Positions 35,097 to 43,992 of a DNA stretch of 64,000 nt are shown piece by piece. The stretch lies in contig NZ_JAESIY010000002.1 in the NCBI RefSeq assembly GCF_016757215.1, forward strand, positions 546,055 through 610,054, in the 5' to 3' direction. Positions within the stretch are counted from its first letter, which is position 1; the number at the start of each line of letters is the position of its first letter. Position numbers and translations under genes: made by a program. The stretch is from Fulvivirga sediminis. Lineage in GTDB: Bacteria > Bacteroidota > Bacteroidia > Cytophagales > Cyclobacteriaceae. Under the pieces are notes generated by a model. That model was given only the letters and a program-made list of their open reading frames with translations, had not been told where the DNA came from and did no database searches.

Positions 35097-35837
35097 ATGA
35101 GGATAAACAGTTTACTTCTTTTTCTTTTTATTGGCGCTATTAGCATAAGTTGCTTTAATTCTCCTGATTTCCCGGATACGCCAAGCATTGAATTTCAAGA
35201 TGTTGAATTTAAAAGAGTTGGAGGATTTACAGATCCAGATTCCTTAGTTATTAGTTTACGTTTTGAAGATGGAAATGGAGACTTGGGACTAGACGGCTCT
35301 GAATCTAATGCTCCATTTAATAACAAAAACTATTTCAGCAACAAGACCGGACAATTTTTCAACTTTGGTCTGGAAAATGCCGAAGACTTACTTACTTATG
35401 CTGACAGAGCTACTATAGACAGTTTGCCTGCTTATTCTGGTGATGCTATATGCTTCCATTGGGATATATCACCAGATATCTACTACCAAGATGGCTCTCA
35501 ACTAGAAGACACCGTTTATTTTCAGTTCAACCGAAGGTATTATAATATTTTTATAGAGTTTTTGGTAAATGAAGATGGAGAGTTTAAAGTATTTGACTGG
35601 CAAAAGGAAATTGATTGCAGCTCTACATTTGATGGCAGATTCCCGGTTCTCACGGATGATGTAAATAGAAAAAACCCTCTGGAAGGCTCTATAAGATATA
35701 GCATGACTTCAATAGGATTTGAAAAAACCTTTGAGAAAAAGCCCCTCAAATTAAGAGTATATATTTTAGATAGGGCAGGAAATCAAAGCAACACCATTGA
35801 AACCCCTGAGTTTACACTAGAATCTATTATCAAGTAA
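35097..35837 (+). CDS. Hypothetical lipoprotein
   Basis: From the ATG at 35097 the product has 246 residues; the frame is open slightly further upstream but this start sits directly before the signal. The signal ends in a lipobox (ISISC) followed by FNSPDFPDTPSIEF. The mature part has a beta-rich look, with the phrase SLRFEDGNGDLGLD near the start and LRVYILDRAGNQSNTIETPEF near the end, which suggests an Ig-like fold. I recall similar lipoproteins in Bacteroidota without known function. It is transcribed divergently from the LuxE-like gene and converges on the E1 gene. Confidence 0.8.
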   Translation: MRINSLLLFLFIGAISISCFNSPDFPDTPSIEFQDVEFKRVGGFTDPDSLVISLRFEDGNGDLGLDGSESNAPFNNKNYFSNKTGQFFNFGLENAEDLLTYADRATIDSLPAYSGDAICFHWDISPDIYYQDGSQLEDTVYFQFNRRYYNIFIEFLVNEDGEFKVFDWQKEIDCSSTFDGRFPVLTDDVNRKNPLEGSIRYSMTSIGFEKTFEKKPLKLRVYILDRAGNQSNTIETPEFTLESIIK

Positions 35838-35840
35838 CAA

Positions 35841-35874
35841 AAAAAGCTCTCCAGATGAAACTGAAGAGCCTTTT
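35841..35874 (-). terminator. Terminator between the lipoprotein and E1 genes
   Basis: GCTCTCCAG (35846-35854) pairs with CTGAAGAGC (35861-35869), with one C-A mismatch on the plus strand that becomes a G-U wobble on the minus strand. The minus strand continues into TTTTTTTG and the plus strand into TTTTG, so it probably serves the E1 gene and perhaps both. Confidence 0.75.
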
Positions 35875-35904
35875 GAATAATTTAATTACTTCACAAACTC
35901 ACTG

Positions 35905-38310
35905 TCAGTAAAGATCTGGATATTTCTGTGGGTTTACCTCAGCCATTATCTCATAAGCCCTATCGAACACTTCTTCTGTATTAGGCTTAGAGAAATAATC
36001 GCCATCTGAAGCATAGGCAGGTCTGTGTTCTTTGGAAGTGATAGTTACTGGTTTTGAATCCAGATATGCATATCCATTTTGCTCCTCAAGAACTTTCTGC
36101 ATCATAAATGCACTGGCACCGCCTGGCACGTCTTCATCTGCAAAAATCACACGATTTGTTTTCTTTAACGATTCTACAATTGAGTGATTAATATCAAAAG
36201 GTAAAAGCGTTTGTACATCAACCACCTCGCAAGATATATCATACTCCTTCAATTGCTCTGCCGCCTCCATCACTATTCTACACATAGAACCATAAGTAAC
36301 TATGGTTATGTCTTCTCCTTCTCTTAAGACTTCCGGCTGGCCTAAAGGAACTGTAAATTCACCTATATTTTCAGGAATTCGTTCTTTTAGTCTATATCCG
36401 TTGAGACATTCAATAATAATGGCCGTATCATCTGACTGCAGCAAAGTATTGTAAAAACCTGCTGCCTGAGTCATATTCCTAGGCACAAGCACGTACATAC
36501 CTCTTAAACTATGAAGAATCATCCCCATGGGTGAGCCGGCATGCCATACACCTTCTAACCTATGCCCTCTGGTACGGACAATTAAAGGCGCTTTCTGACC
36601 TCCTCTAGTTCTATACTGCAACGTCGCCAAATCATCTGACAGTGTCTGAATAGCATATAGAAGATAATCCAAGTACTGAATTTCAGCAATAGGCCTCAAT
36701 CCGCGAAGTGCCGCACCTATTCCCTGGCCAATGATTGTTGTTTCTCTAATGCCTGTATCTCCTACTCTGAGTTCACCGTATTTCTCTTGCAAACCTGCAA
36801 AGGCCTGGTTTACGTCTCCTATCTTTCCTACGTCCTCACCAAAAGCAAGTACTTTAGGGTCTCTAGCCAACGCATGATCAAAACATGACTGCAACACTTC
36901 TCTACCATCAACCAAAGCACTATCATCAGTATACTCAGGTTTTATTTCCTTTACCCTTAATGCTGCCTGTGCTGATTGACTATGTAAATGAGAACTATAA
37001 TTATCAAAATTATGTTTAGTCACTCGCTTAACCCATTCCTGAAGGTTCTTTCTGGCAGGAATATTTTCCTTTCTTATTACCCGAAGGGCTTTTTTTACCG
37101 CTTTTACGCTATCTAATCTTACAGGGTTTAATGCATTCTTCAGGTTATTCCTGATATTTTGCAAACCTTCTTTGTAAGCACTTTCATGTACAGCTTGCGA
37201 AAGTAGCTCAAGCGCTTCTTTTTCATCTTGCTTTATAGATGCATTAAAAGCTTTCCACGCAGCATTTTTTGCATTTTTAGCAAACTGCTTGGCTTCTTTC
37301 TCTATTTCATCTAACTCCTCTGCTGTAGCAAGGCCAGTGGCTATGACCCACTCTCTCATTTTAACTAAACAGTCATGCTCACGCTCCCATTCCAACCTCT
37401 CTTTCGACTTGTACCTTTCATGAGAGCCTGAGGTAGAATGTCCCTGAGGCTGTGTCACTTCTTTCACGTGCACAAGAGTAGGCACATGATCTTCTCTGGA
37501 TATTTCAGCGGCCTTTTTAAAGGTCTCCATTAAATCTTCATAATCCCATCCTCTGGTCACAAAGATCTCATACCCATTAGATTCGGCATCTCTTTGAAAG
37601 CCCTTGAGAGCCTCTGATATGCTACCTTTTGTAGTATGATATTCTTGCGGCACCGAAATACCATATTCATCATCCCAAACCGCCACTAACATTGGTATCT
37701 GTAAAACACCGGCGGCATTTATAGACTCATAAAATATTCCTTCAGAAGTAGAAGCATTTCCAATGGTTCCGAAAGCCACTTCGTTACCTTTTACTGATAA
37801 ATCTTCAAACTGATGCAGCTGATCATTTTCTCTAAATAGCTTAGAAGCAAAGGCCAGCCCCACAAGCCTAGGCATTTGGGCAGCCGTAGGCGAAATGTCT
37901 GCGCTACTGTTTTTATGCTTACTCAGTGCTTTAAGTTCGCCATTTTCATCTAGCATACGGGTGGCAAAATGCCCGTTCATAAGTCTCCCAGCAGAGGCTG
38001 GATCAGCCTCCACATCTGTATGTGCATATAGTTGAGCAAAATACTGCTCTAGAGTAAGCTCTCCTATAGCCAACATAAAAGTCTGGTCACGGTAATATCC
38101 GGAACGAAAGTCTCCTTTTTCAAAAGCCTTTGCCATGGCTATCTGAGCGACTTCCTTCCCATCACCAAAAATACCAAACTTAGCTTTCCCCATAAAAACC
38201 TCTTTTCTTCCCAACAGACTGGCCTCTCTGCTTTCGCAGGCCAAACGATAATCTGCAAGAATTTCAGTTTTCTTTTTAGTACTTTCTTTTATGATATTAG
38301 TTGTGCTCAA
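35905..38310 (-). CDS. Fused 2-oxoacid dehydrogenase E1 (alpha and beta in one chain)
   Basis: The 801-residue protein joins an E1-alpha-like half (about 1-400, with GNASTSEGIFYESINAA and AVWDDEYGISVP at the thiamine diphosphate site) to an E1-beta-like half (about 450-801, with AFGEDVGKIGDVNQAF, TGIRETTIIGQGIGAALRG and DEDVPGGASAFMMQ). In most bacteria these are two genes. The family oxidatively decarboxylates pyruvate or branched-chain 2-oxoacids and passes the acyl group to an E2 lipoyl subunit. The branched-chain type is most likely from sequence style. No E2 or E3 gene is near. It is a single-gene unit with a well-formed promoter and terminator. Confidence 0.9.
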   Translation of the reverse strand: MSTTNIIKESTKKKTEILADYRLACESREASLLGRKEVFMGKAKFGIFGDGKEVAQIAMAKAFEKGDFRSGYYRDQTFMLAIGELTLEQYFAQLYAHTDVEADPASAGRLMNGHFATRMLDENGELKALSKHKNSSADISPTAAQMPRLVGLAFASKLFRENDQLHQFEDLSVKGNEVAFGTIGNASTSEGIFYESINAAGVLQIPMLVAVWDDEYGISVPQEYHTTKGSISEALKGFQRDAESNGYEIFVTRGWDYEDLMETFKKAAEISREDHVPTLVHVKEVTQPQGHSTSGSHERYKSKERLEWEREHDCLVKMREWVIATGLATAEELDEIEKEAKQFAKNAKNAAWKAFNASIKQDEKEALELLSQAVHESAYKEGLQNIRNNLKNALNPVRLDSVKAVKKALRVIRKENIPARKNLQEWVKRVTKHNFDNYSSHLHSQSAQAALRVKEIKPEYTDDSALVDGREVLQSCFDHALARDPKVLAFGEDVGKIGDVNQAFAGLQEKYGELRVGDTGIRETTIIGQGIGAALRGLRPIAEIQYLDYLLYAIQTLSDDLATLQYRTRGGQKAPLIVRTRGHRLEGVWHAGSPMGMILHSLRGMYVLVPRNMTQAAGFYNTLLQSDDTAIIIECLNGYRLKERIPENIGEFTVPLGQPEVLREGEDITIVTYGSMCRIVMEAAEQLKEYDISCEVVDVQTLLPFDINHSIVESLKKTNRVIFADEDVPGGASAFMMQKVLEEQNGYAYLDSKPVTITSKEHRPAYASDGDYFSKPNTEEVFDRAYEIMAEVNPQKYPDLY

Positions 38311-38361
38311 ATCACTTAATTTTAAGGTTTTGCGTATCTACACATTTATTCGAGAGGATAA

Positions 38362-38392
38362 CAAAAATAATGAAAAAACAGAAGCTTTCAAA
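38362..38392 (-). promoter_or_regulatory. Full Bacteroidota-type promoter for the E1 gene
   Basis: On the minus strand TTTG (38392-38389) is followed after exactly 19 bases by TATTTTTG (38369-38362). This fits the TTTG / TAnnTTTG consensus of the primary sigma factor of this phylum in both elements and spacing. It predicts a leader of about 50 bases. Confidence 0.7.
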
Positions 38393-38590
38393 TTAGCAAT
38401 TTTGAAAGAAAATTCCTTAAACAGTCAATTATCCCGAATAAAACAGTGATATGTTACGAAATGATTAATTATTCAAAATAATGTTTCTATTTCATCTGTT
38501 TAATTGAAATAAAATTTCACTCTTGAAATTTATCAAATATTTGAAGTATAAATAATAATTCAAACAGCCCGATTATGTAACCTTAATTAA

Positions 38591-38598
38591 TATATTTG
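38591..38598 (+). promoter_or_regulatory. -7 promoter box (TATATTTG) for alanine dehydrogenase
   Basis: TATATTTG matches TAnnTTTG and ends 26 bases before the start codon, implying a leader of about 20 bases. The -33 element is not evident. Confidence 0.5.
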
Positions 38599-38624
38599 CA
38601 ACCCTTATTAAACTGTTTATTGAA

Positions 38625-39740
38625 ATGATAATAGGTGTTCCTAAAGAGATTAAAAACAACGAAAACCGCGTAGCGCTTACACCGGCAGGTGCCCAAGAAT
38701 TATTAAAAGCAGGGCATACTGTATATGTACAATCTACAGCTGGTTTAGGAAGTGGTTTTGAAGATGCTGAATATGTATCAGCAGGTGCTTCCATTTTACC
38801 TACAATTGAAGAGGTGTATGATATCGCAGAGATGATCATGAAGGTAAAAGAACCTATTGAAGCTGAGTATCCGTTAATTAAAGAAAATCAATTGGTTTTC
38901 ACCTATTTCCATTTTGCATCATACGAACCTTTGACAAAGGCAATGGTTGAGAGCAAGTCTGTATGCTTAGCTTACGAAACAGTGGAAAAAGCAGACAGAA
39001 GCTTACCTCTATTAGTTCCTATGTCTGAAGTAGCTGGTAGAATGGCCATTCAAGAAGGTGCTAAATATCTTGAAAAGCCGCTTAAGGGTCGTGGAATATT
39101 GTTAGGAGGTGTGCCTGGAGTAAGACCTGCCAAAGTATTGATACTAGGTGGTGGTGTAGTGGGTACCAATGCCGCAAAAATAGCCGCCGGTATGGGTGCG
39201 GATGTTACTATTATGGACATCAACCTACCAAGACTAAGATACCTGGATGATGTGATGCCTGCTAACGTGAACACATTCATGTCTAATGAATATAATATAA
39301 GAGAATTAATCGGTACTCATGATCTGATTGTAGGTGCAGTACTTATACCTGGCGCGAAAGCACCACACCTTATCACCAAGGACATGCTTAAGGATATGAG
39401 ACCTGGAACTGTATTGGTAGACGTAGCGGTAGATCAAGGTGGATGTATAGAAACTTGTAAACCTACTACACACCAAGATCCTACTTACGTTATAGATGAT
39501 GTATTACATTACTGTGTAGCCAACATGCCTGGTGCTGTACCTTACACTTCTACCCTGGCACTAACGAATGCGACTTTACCTTATGCTCTTCAACTAGCCA
39601 ATAAAGGATGGCAAAAAGCATGTAAAGAAAATCTAGAGCTTAAACTAGGCTTGAACATAATAAAAGGAGAGATAGTGTATCAAGCAGTAGGAGAAGCTTT
39701 CAACCTACCATACACAAGCGTAGATAATTTCCTTAACTAA
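38625..39740 (+). CDS. ald: Alanine dehydrogenase
   Basis: The 371-residue protein begins MIIGVPKEIKNNENRVALTP, the standard start of this family, with substrate residues Arg and Lys early on (NRVALTP; MIMKVKEP), His in FTYFHFAS, and an NAD-binding loop LGGGVVGTNAAKIAAGMGA. The catalytic Asp lies in VDVAVDQGGC. Length is normal. It interconverts L-alanine and pyruvate with NAD and works as a hexamer by family knowledge. It is a single-gene unit with its own promoter and terminator. Confidence 0.96.
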   Translation: MIIGVPKEIKNNENRVALTPAGAQELLKAGHTVYVQSTAGLGSGFEDAEYVSAGASILPTIEEVYDIAEMIMKVKEPIEAEYPLIKENQLVFTYFHFASYEPLTKAMVESKSVCLAYETVEKADRSLPLLVPMSEVAGRMAIQEGAKYLEKPLKGRGILLGGVPGVRPAKVLILGGGVVGTNAAKIAAGMGADVTIMDINLPRLRYLDDVMPANVNTFMSNEYNIRELIGTHDLIVGAVLIPGAKAPHLITKDMLKDMRPGTVLVDVAVDQGGCIETCKPTTHQDPTYVIDDVLHYCVANMPGAVPYTSTLALTNATLPYALQLANKGWQKACKENLELKLGLNIIKGEIVYQAVGEAFNLPYTSVDNFLN

Positions 39741-39755
39741 ACAACAATACCCTTT

Positions 39756-39791
39756 TTAAAAGGCTGTTTCTATTAATGAAACAGCCTTTTT
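39756..39791 (+). terminator. Intrinsic terminator after alanine dehydrogenase
   Basis: AAAAGGCTGTTTC (39758-39770) pairs with GAAACAGCCTTTT (39778-39790), with a 7-base loop and a final T. It sits between two convergent genes, and the A/T symmetry allows use in both directions. Confidence 0.9.
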
Positions 39792-39805
39792 AATATCCTA
39801 AGTTT

Positions 39806-40249
39806 CTAATTGCAATAAGGCACATCATCAACAAAATCCATTTTGTTAGTATCTGGATTCAGCTTACAACAAAAGTGATTGATACCATTAGTAACTACCA
39901 AATACTCTACATTTAACTTTTTACTATAAACAGCCACCTGATCAAATCCTGCCTGAGTTATTTTTACATCAAAGGATTTACATTCTACTATCAAATGTGG
40001 CTTAGCGTTATTATCATGCACTAAGATATCCGAGCGTTTCTGCCTCTGATTATATTTTAACCCAGATTCTACTCTAATTAGCGCCTTAGAATAACCTCTT
40101 TGATTCACCAGAAAATGAACAAAATGTTGACGAACCCATTCTTCAGGGGTTAGAGCAACATATTTCTTTCTTACTATATCAAAAATTTCAACTTTCCCAT
40201 CGCTTTTTCTAATATTAGAATCAATTTTGGGGAGATTTAAATCAACCAT
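39806..40249 (-). CDS. Orphan HsdR N-terminal-like nuclease-domain protein
   Basis: The 147-residue protein consists of a single domain like the N-terminus of type I restriction HsdR, a PD-(D/E)XK nuclease fold. The candidate active-site string is RSDILVHD followed by LIVECKSFDVKIT, giving D, E and K in the right order. No hsdM or hsdS gene is near and the helicase part is absent. Similar stand-alone proteins are common in Bacteroidota, so it is probably not a degraded restriction gene. It might act in DNA repair or defence; the function is unknown. A -7-like box ends 4 bases before the start codon. Confidence 0.8.
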   Translation of the reverse strand: MVDLNLPKIDSNIRKSDGKVEIFDIVRKKYVALTPEEWVRQHFVHFLVNQRGYSKALIRVESGLKYNQRQKRSDILVHDNNAKPHLIVECKSFDVKITQAGFDQVAVYSKKLNVEYLVVTNGINHFCCKLNPDTNKMDFVDDVPYCN

Positions 40250-40253
40250 CGAC

Positions 40254-40261
40254 CAAAATTA
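40254..40261 (-). promoter_or_regulatory. -7 box (TAATTTTG) ending 4 bases before the start codon
   Basis: TAATTTTG on the minus strand matches TAnnTTTG and is followed by GTCG and then the ATG. Transcription would be expected to begin at or next to the A of the start codon, so the mRNA may be leaderless. Confidence 0.5.
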
Positions 40262-40333
40262 GTTAAATCAATTTTCACATTGCATAAAAAACTATGAATA
40301 GAGTGGAAAATCTGATTTAACTTAGAGAGAACT

Positions 40334-42127
40334 ATGAACCTCATTGCTGAAGCCTTTCAACCCTACTTTGTAATAGCTGTTATATTATTACTTTTTGTGA
40401 GCATTTACCTGGAATTGGTAAAGCCTTCAGTGAGTTTTCTTTTTGCCATCATTATTTTTATCATCTTTGGCATCATTACACCTTCACAAGTACTAGATGG
40501 TTTTTCTAATCAATCTATTGCCAGCGTAGTATTACTCATATTAATTACGGCTGGAGTTCGCAGTAACTTTAATGTAGAAATATTCTTAAATAAAATTTTC
40601 GGTAGGGCCAAGACCTATAGAGGGTTTCTATTTTCTATGATGAGTAAAGTGGCTTTGCTTTCATCTTTTGTAAATAACACTCCTGTTGTAGTATTACTTA
40701 CACCTTATGTATTCAACTGGGGTAAACAACGAGGAATATCTCCCTCTAAGCTTCTTATCCCACTATCTTATTCCACCATCATTGGTGGTATGATCACCGT
40801 AATAGGAACATCTACCACGCTAGTATTAAATGGTTTTTTACTTGAACACGGCATAGGCGGCTTAGATACAAACTCATTGTTTATTGTAGGATCCACTGTA
40901 GCGGTATGCTGCATAGGTTTCCTAGCTTTATTCAGCAAAAAACTACTACCTAATCATACGGACTTTATTGAAAAATTTGAGTCCAACAAAAGGCAATATT
41001 TGATTGAGAAACGACTATCAGAAAACAGCCCGTTGATAGGTAAAAGCATTTCTGAGGGAGGATTAAGAAACCTAAACGGTGTTTATCTTGTAGAAATAGT
41101 AAGAGGAGAAAAACTTATATCACCTGTAACACCAAAAGAAATTATTCAGCCCAATGATGTATTAATTTTTGCAGGGAATACAGATAACATTGTAGACCTG
41201 ACCCTTACAGATATAGGTGTTCACCTTCCTGAAAAACTTTCGCCACAAAGCAACGGAAAGGTAAAAGTGGTAGAAGGCGTAGTAAGTGCCAATAGCAGCC
41301 TGATAGGTAAAACGATAAAGTCCTCAAATTTTAGAGAGCGCTATGATGCTGCAGTAATAGCAGTGCATAGAAATGGTGAAAAACTAAGCGGAAAAATAGG
41401 CCGGATGTCTATTAAAGCCGGAGATGTGCTACTTATGTATGTAGGAGCCGACTTTAATGACCGAGTAGATTTATACAAAGATCTCTATGTGATTACCGGT
41501 GAAACTAAGGAAATAGGAACTGATCAAAAGCAAAATTACAAGATCATTATACTCCTTACCATTGTGGCAGCACTCGCTATAAGCAGAGCATTCTCCTTGT
41601 TCGTTTCATTGCTAATTATTTTCACAGTAATGATAGGCATGCGACTCATTTCAATGAAAAACATCAAGAGAGATCTAGATGTAAACTTAGTTTCTATATT
41701 AGTCCTCTCCCTAGCCTTAGGAGAAGCCATTATTAATACAGGAACCGGTGAATTTGCAGCCAAATATGCCATTAACTTACTAGAACCTTATGGGCCAATT
41801 GCATTGATGGCAGGCATTATGCTTATTACAACTTTACTCACATCATTCATCACTAATGTAGGAGCCGTATCTATCGCATTTCCACTTACACTAGCCATTT
41901 GTTCAGATCTTGGCATCAGTGGAGACCCTTTTTACCTGGCCTTAGCTTTTTCCGCCTCTGCGGCCTTTCTTACACCTGTCGGCTATCAGACCAACCTTAT
42001 CATATATGGCCCTGGTGGTTATAATTTTAAGGATTTTTTAAAAATAGGATTACCCATCACTTTAATCTATTTAGGCATAGCACTATCAGTAATCATACTG
42101 CTTTATAAGGATATCTTAATTAGATAA
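40334..42127 (+). CDS. SLC13-family permease with two TrkA-C domains
   Basis: The 597-residue protein has about a dozen membrane segments in two blocks (about 1-205 and 395-597), split by two soluble TrkA-C-like regions (about 210-380) with the phrases GKSISEGGLRNLNGVYLVEIVRG and GKTIKSSNFRERYDAAVIAVHRNG. Typical SLC13 phrases are SFVNNTPVVVLLTP and FITNVGAVSIAFPL. The family moves sulfate, dicarboxylates or phosphate with Na+ or H+; which one cannot be told. The gene ends exactly where the convergent MFS gene ends. It may be relevant to sulfur supply for cysEM, but this is only a guess. Confidence 0.9.
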   Translation: MNLIAEAFQPYFVIAVILLLFVSIYLELVKPSVSFLFAIIIFIIFGIITPSQVLDGFSNQSIASVVLLILITAGVRSNFNVEIFLNKIFGRAKTYRGFLFSMMSKVALLSSFVNNTPVVVLLTPYVFNWGKQRGISPSKLLIPLSYSTIIGGMITVIGTSTTLVLNGFLLEHGIGGLDTNSLFIVGSTVAVCCIGFLALFSKKLLPNHTDFIEKFESNKRQYLIEKRLSENSPLIGKSISEGGLRNLNGVYLVEIVRGEKLISPVTPKEIIQPNDVLIFAGNTDNIVDLTLTDIGVHLPEKLSPQSNGKVKVVEGVVSANSSLIGKTIKSSNFRERYDAAVIAVHRNGEKLSGKIGRMSIKAGDVLLMYVGADFNDRVDLYKDLYVITGETKEIGTDQKQNYKIIILLTIVAALAISRAFSLFVSLLIIFTVMIGMRLISMKNIKRDLDVNLVSILVLSLALGEAIINTGTGEFAAKYAINLLEPYGPIALMAGIMLITTLLTSFITNVGAVSIAFPLTLAICSDLGISGDPFYLALAFSASAAFLTPVGYQTNLIIYGPGGYNFKDFLKIGLPITLIYLGIALSVIILLYKDILIR

Positions 42128-43444
42128 TCAAACCTCTTCTTGTGCCTCGCTTTCATGTCTCTTTGCTGGTATACGAACCATAAACAGTAAAATAATACCT
42201 ATTACAAAGAAGATCATTAGTGCTAAGGTACTATTACGCATATTGCCTGTAATTTGCTCTATTAAACCATAGGCCATTGTTCCTACCACAATAGAGATAT
42301 TGAAAGTAACATCATAAAAGCTAAAATAAGAGGCGTGATCAATGCTATTAGCGGGAATAAGCTTAGCGTAAGTAGATCTAGACAAGGATTGAATACCTCC
42401 CATTACTAACCCCACTACGAAAGCTAAAATGAAAAATTCTGTAGCCGTATATACAAAATATGCTCCCACACATATTAAAACCCATATACCTACCATAATG
42501 AGTAAGGAAAACCTATTTCCTTTGATCTTGCTTATATATGCAAACAAATACGCCCCTCCAATAGCCACTAGTTGTATAATCAGTACAGTGATGATTAATT
42601 GATCAGATGGAAGCTGTAATTCTTTTGACCCAAAAGTGGCCGCCATATACATGACCGTCTGAACCCCCATGTTATAAAAAAGAAAAGCCCATAAAAACCT
42701 TTTTAAAGAATACTGGCGTCCAAGGCTCTTCCATACCATACTCAATTCTCTATATCCTTCCGTAAGTATATTGCCTTTCGCCTCTCGACGATACACATTA
42801 TCTGGCAATCTACTGAAAGTAATTTGAGAAAATAAAATCCACCAGGCTCCCACTGTTAAGAAGCTTACTCTAGTAGCCATTGCCTCATCAGAAAAGCCAA
42901 ACCAGTCATATTTCTGAATCATTACTAAATTTAGAATCAGCAAAATAACACTACCAACATACCCCAAAGCAAAGCCCTTAGCACTTACTTTATCAAAACG
43001 ATCATCGGTAGTTATTTCGGGAAGAAAGGCATCATAAAAGACTAAACTACCAGAATAGCCTACACTAGCTAGCATGGAGCAGAAGATAGCCACCTCGACA
43101 TTCATCTTACCTGTAAAAAAGAATAATCCTAAACAAGCTGTAGCACCGGTATACATAAATATCTTCATGAATAACATCTTCTTCCCACTATAATCAGCTA
43201 TCCCCGACAATAAAGGCAAGATTATAGCTACAAACAGGAATGAAAATGAAAGTGAATAGGCATAAAGGACTGTATTAACCACTTCAAATCCCAAGAAATT
43301 CACAGTATCACCTTGTGCCGCTGAGCTGGTAACAGCATTATAGTAGATAGGGAAAATAGCCGATGTAATAACCAAAGAGTAAACTGAGTTAGCCCAGTCA
43401 TACATGCACCAACCATTGATAATCTTACGATTGTTAAGTTCCAT
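42128..43444 (-). CDS. MFS transporter of the UMF1/Atg22-like type
   Basis: From the ATG at 43444 the product has 438 residues (MELNNRKIINGWCMYDWANS). A longer frame reaches 43480, but that start would sit inside the terminator of the upstream operon, so the shorter one is preferred. About 12 membrane segments are visible, with the family phrases YDWANSVYSLVITSAIFP and SRSTYAKLIPANS. The UMF1 family relates to Atg22 and is thought to export amino acids or similar solutes. The substrate is unknown. Its stop codon directly abuts that of the convergent SLC13 gene. Confidence 0.9.
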   Translation of the reverse strand: MELNNRKIINGWCMYDWANSVYSLVITSAIFPIYYNAVTSSAAQGDTVNFLGFEVVNTVLYAYSLSFSFLFVAIILPLLSGIADYSGKKMLFMKIFMYTGATACLGLFFFTGKMNVEVAIFCSMLASVGYSGSLVFYDAFLPEITTDDRFDKVSAKGFALGYVGSVILLILNLVMIQKYDWFGFSDEAMATRVSFLTVGAWWILFSQITFSRLPDNVYRREAKGNILTEGYRELSMVWKSLGRQYSLKRFLWAFLFYNMGVQTVMYMAATFGSKELQLPSDQLIITVLIIQLVAIGGAYLFAYISKIKGNRFSLLIMVGIWVLICVGAYFVYTATEFFILAFVVGLVMGGIQSLSRSTYAKLIPANSIDHASYFSFYDVTFNISIVVGTMAYGLIEQITGNMRNSTLALMIFFVIGIILLFMVRIPAKRHESEAQEEV

Positions 43445-43460
43445 ATTTAGGTAGATTAAT

Positions 43461-43496
43461 AAAAAAAGGGCTAGCTGCATATAGCAATTAGCCCTT
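43461..43496 (-). terminator. Intrinsic terminator of the ExbB/ExbD operon
   Basis: AAGGGCTA (43466-43473) pairs with TAGCCCTT (43489-43496), with an additional inner GCT/AGC pair, and the minus strand continues into TTTTTTT. It lies 24 bases after the last exbD stop codon. Confidence 0.85.
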
Positions 43497-43519
43497 CCTT
43501 ATTTATATAGATTAATTAT

Positions 43520-43981
43520 CTAATCTTCTGTCTTTTGAATAGTAGTGTAAAGAAGTTTACGTGCATTTGCTCTACGTAATTCCAACTCAACATCAGAAAC
43601 TAAACCTCTTTTAGCCTCTTCATCTACTTTCATAGCGATAGTTAACTGATCCCTTTCGTTCTCATCTAACTCATCCTTTTGCTCATTCACCCATTGGATA
43701 ATATCCTTTGGATCAGCAAAAGCATCATTAATTTGAATTTTTGGTTCAGTACCAAATTCGCCAGCTTTTTTCGGCTCTCCGATGTAAATATAGCTTACCA
43801 AAGATTTTCTCTGAAGCTTTCTCAACTGAGTCGCTTCAGGAATTCTCTGCTTCACATTTACAGTAACCTCCCTCATTACGGTAGTAACCATAAAGAAGAA
43901 TAAGAGCATGAAGATAATATCAGGCAAAGCAGAAGTAGGAATTTCCTGTTTGGTTTTCGCTTTTTTCTTAAATTTTGACAT
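43520..43981 (-). CDS. ExbD/TolR-family biopolymer transport protein (second)
   Basis: The 153-residue protein has a short basic N-terminus, one membrane helix (about 20-40) with the essential Asp in ALPDIIFMLLFFF, and a periplasmic domain of about 110 residues. By family knowledge it forms a dimer inside an ExbB pentamer and uses the proton gradient to drive TonB. It is the last gene of a four-gene operon and is 11 bases after another exbD. The periplasmic part has a charged stretch (DELDENERDQ) not shared with the first ExbD. The two may form a heterodimer. Confidence 0.9.
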   Translation of the reverse strand: MSKFKKKAKTKQEIPTSALPDIIFMLLFFFMVTTVMREVTVNVKQRIPEATQLRKLQRKSLVSYIYIGEPKKAGEFGTEPKIQINDAFADPKDIIQWVNEQKDELDENERDQLTIAMKVDEEAKRGLVSDVELELRRANARKLLYTTIQKTED

Positions 43982-43992
43982 TAATTACCTCC

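Larger units (their letters stand above)
38311..38624. other. 314-base divergent promoter region
   Basis: This AT-rich stretch lies between the E1 gene and alanine dehydrogenase, which diverge. It carries the E1 promoter near its left end and the alanine dehydrogenase promoter near its right end. I see no ORF or repeat in the middle. Confidence 0.6.

Noticed and set aside
42128..43480. Longer MFS form starting at 43480
   Set aside because: The extra 12 residues would be encoded by the terminator stem of the upstream exbD operon; the ATG at 43444 fits the family start.
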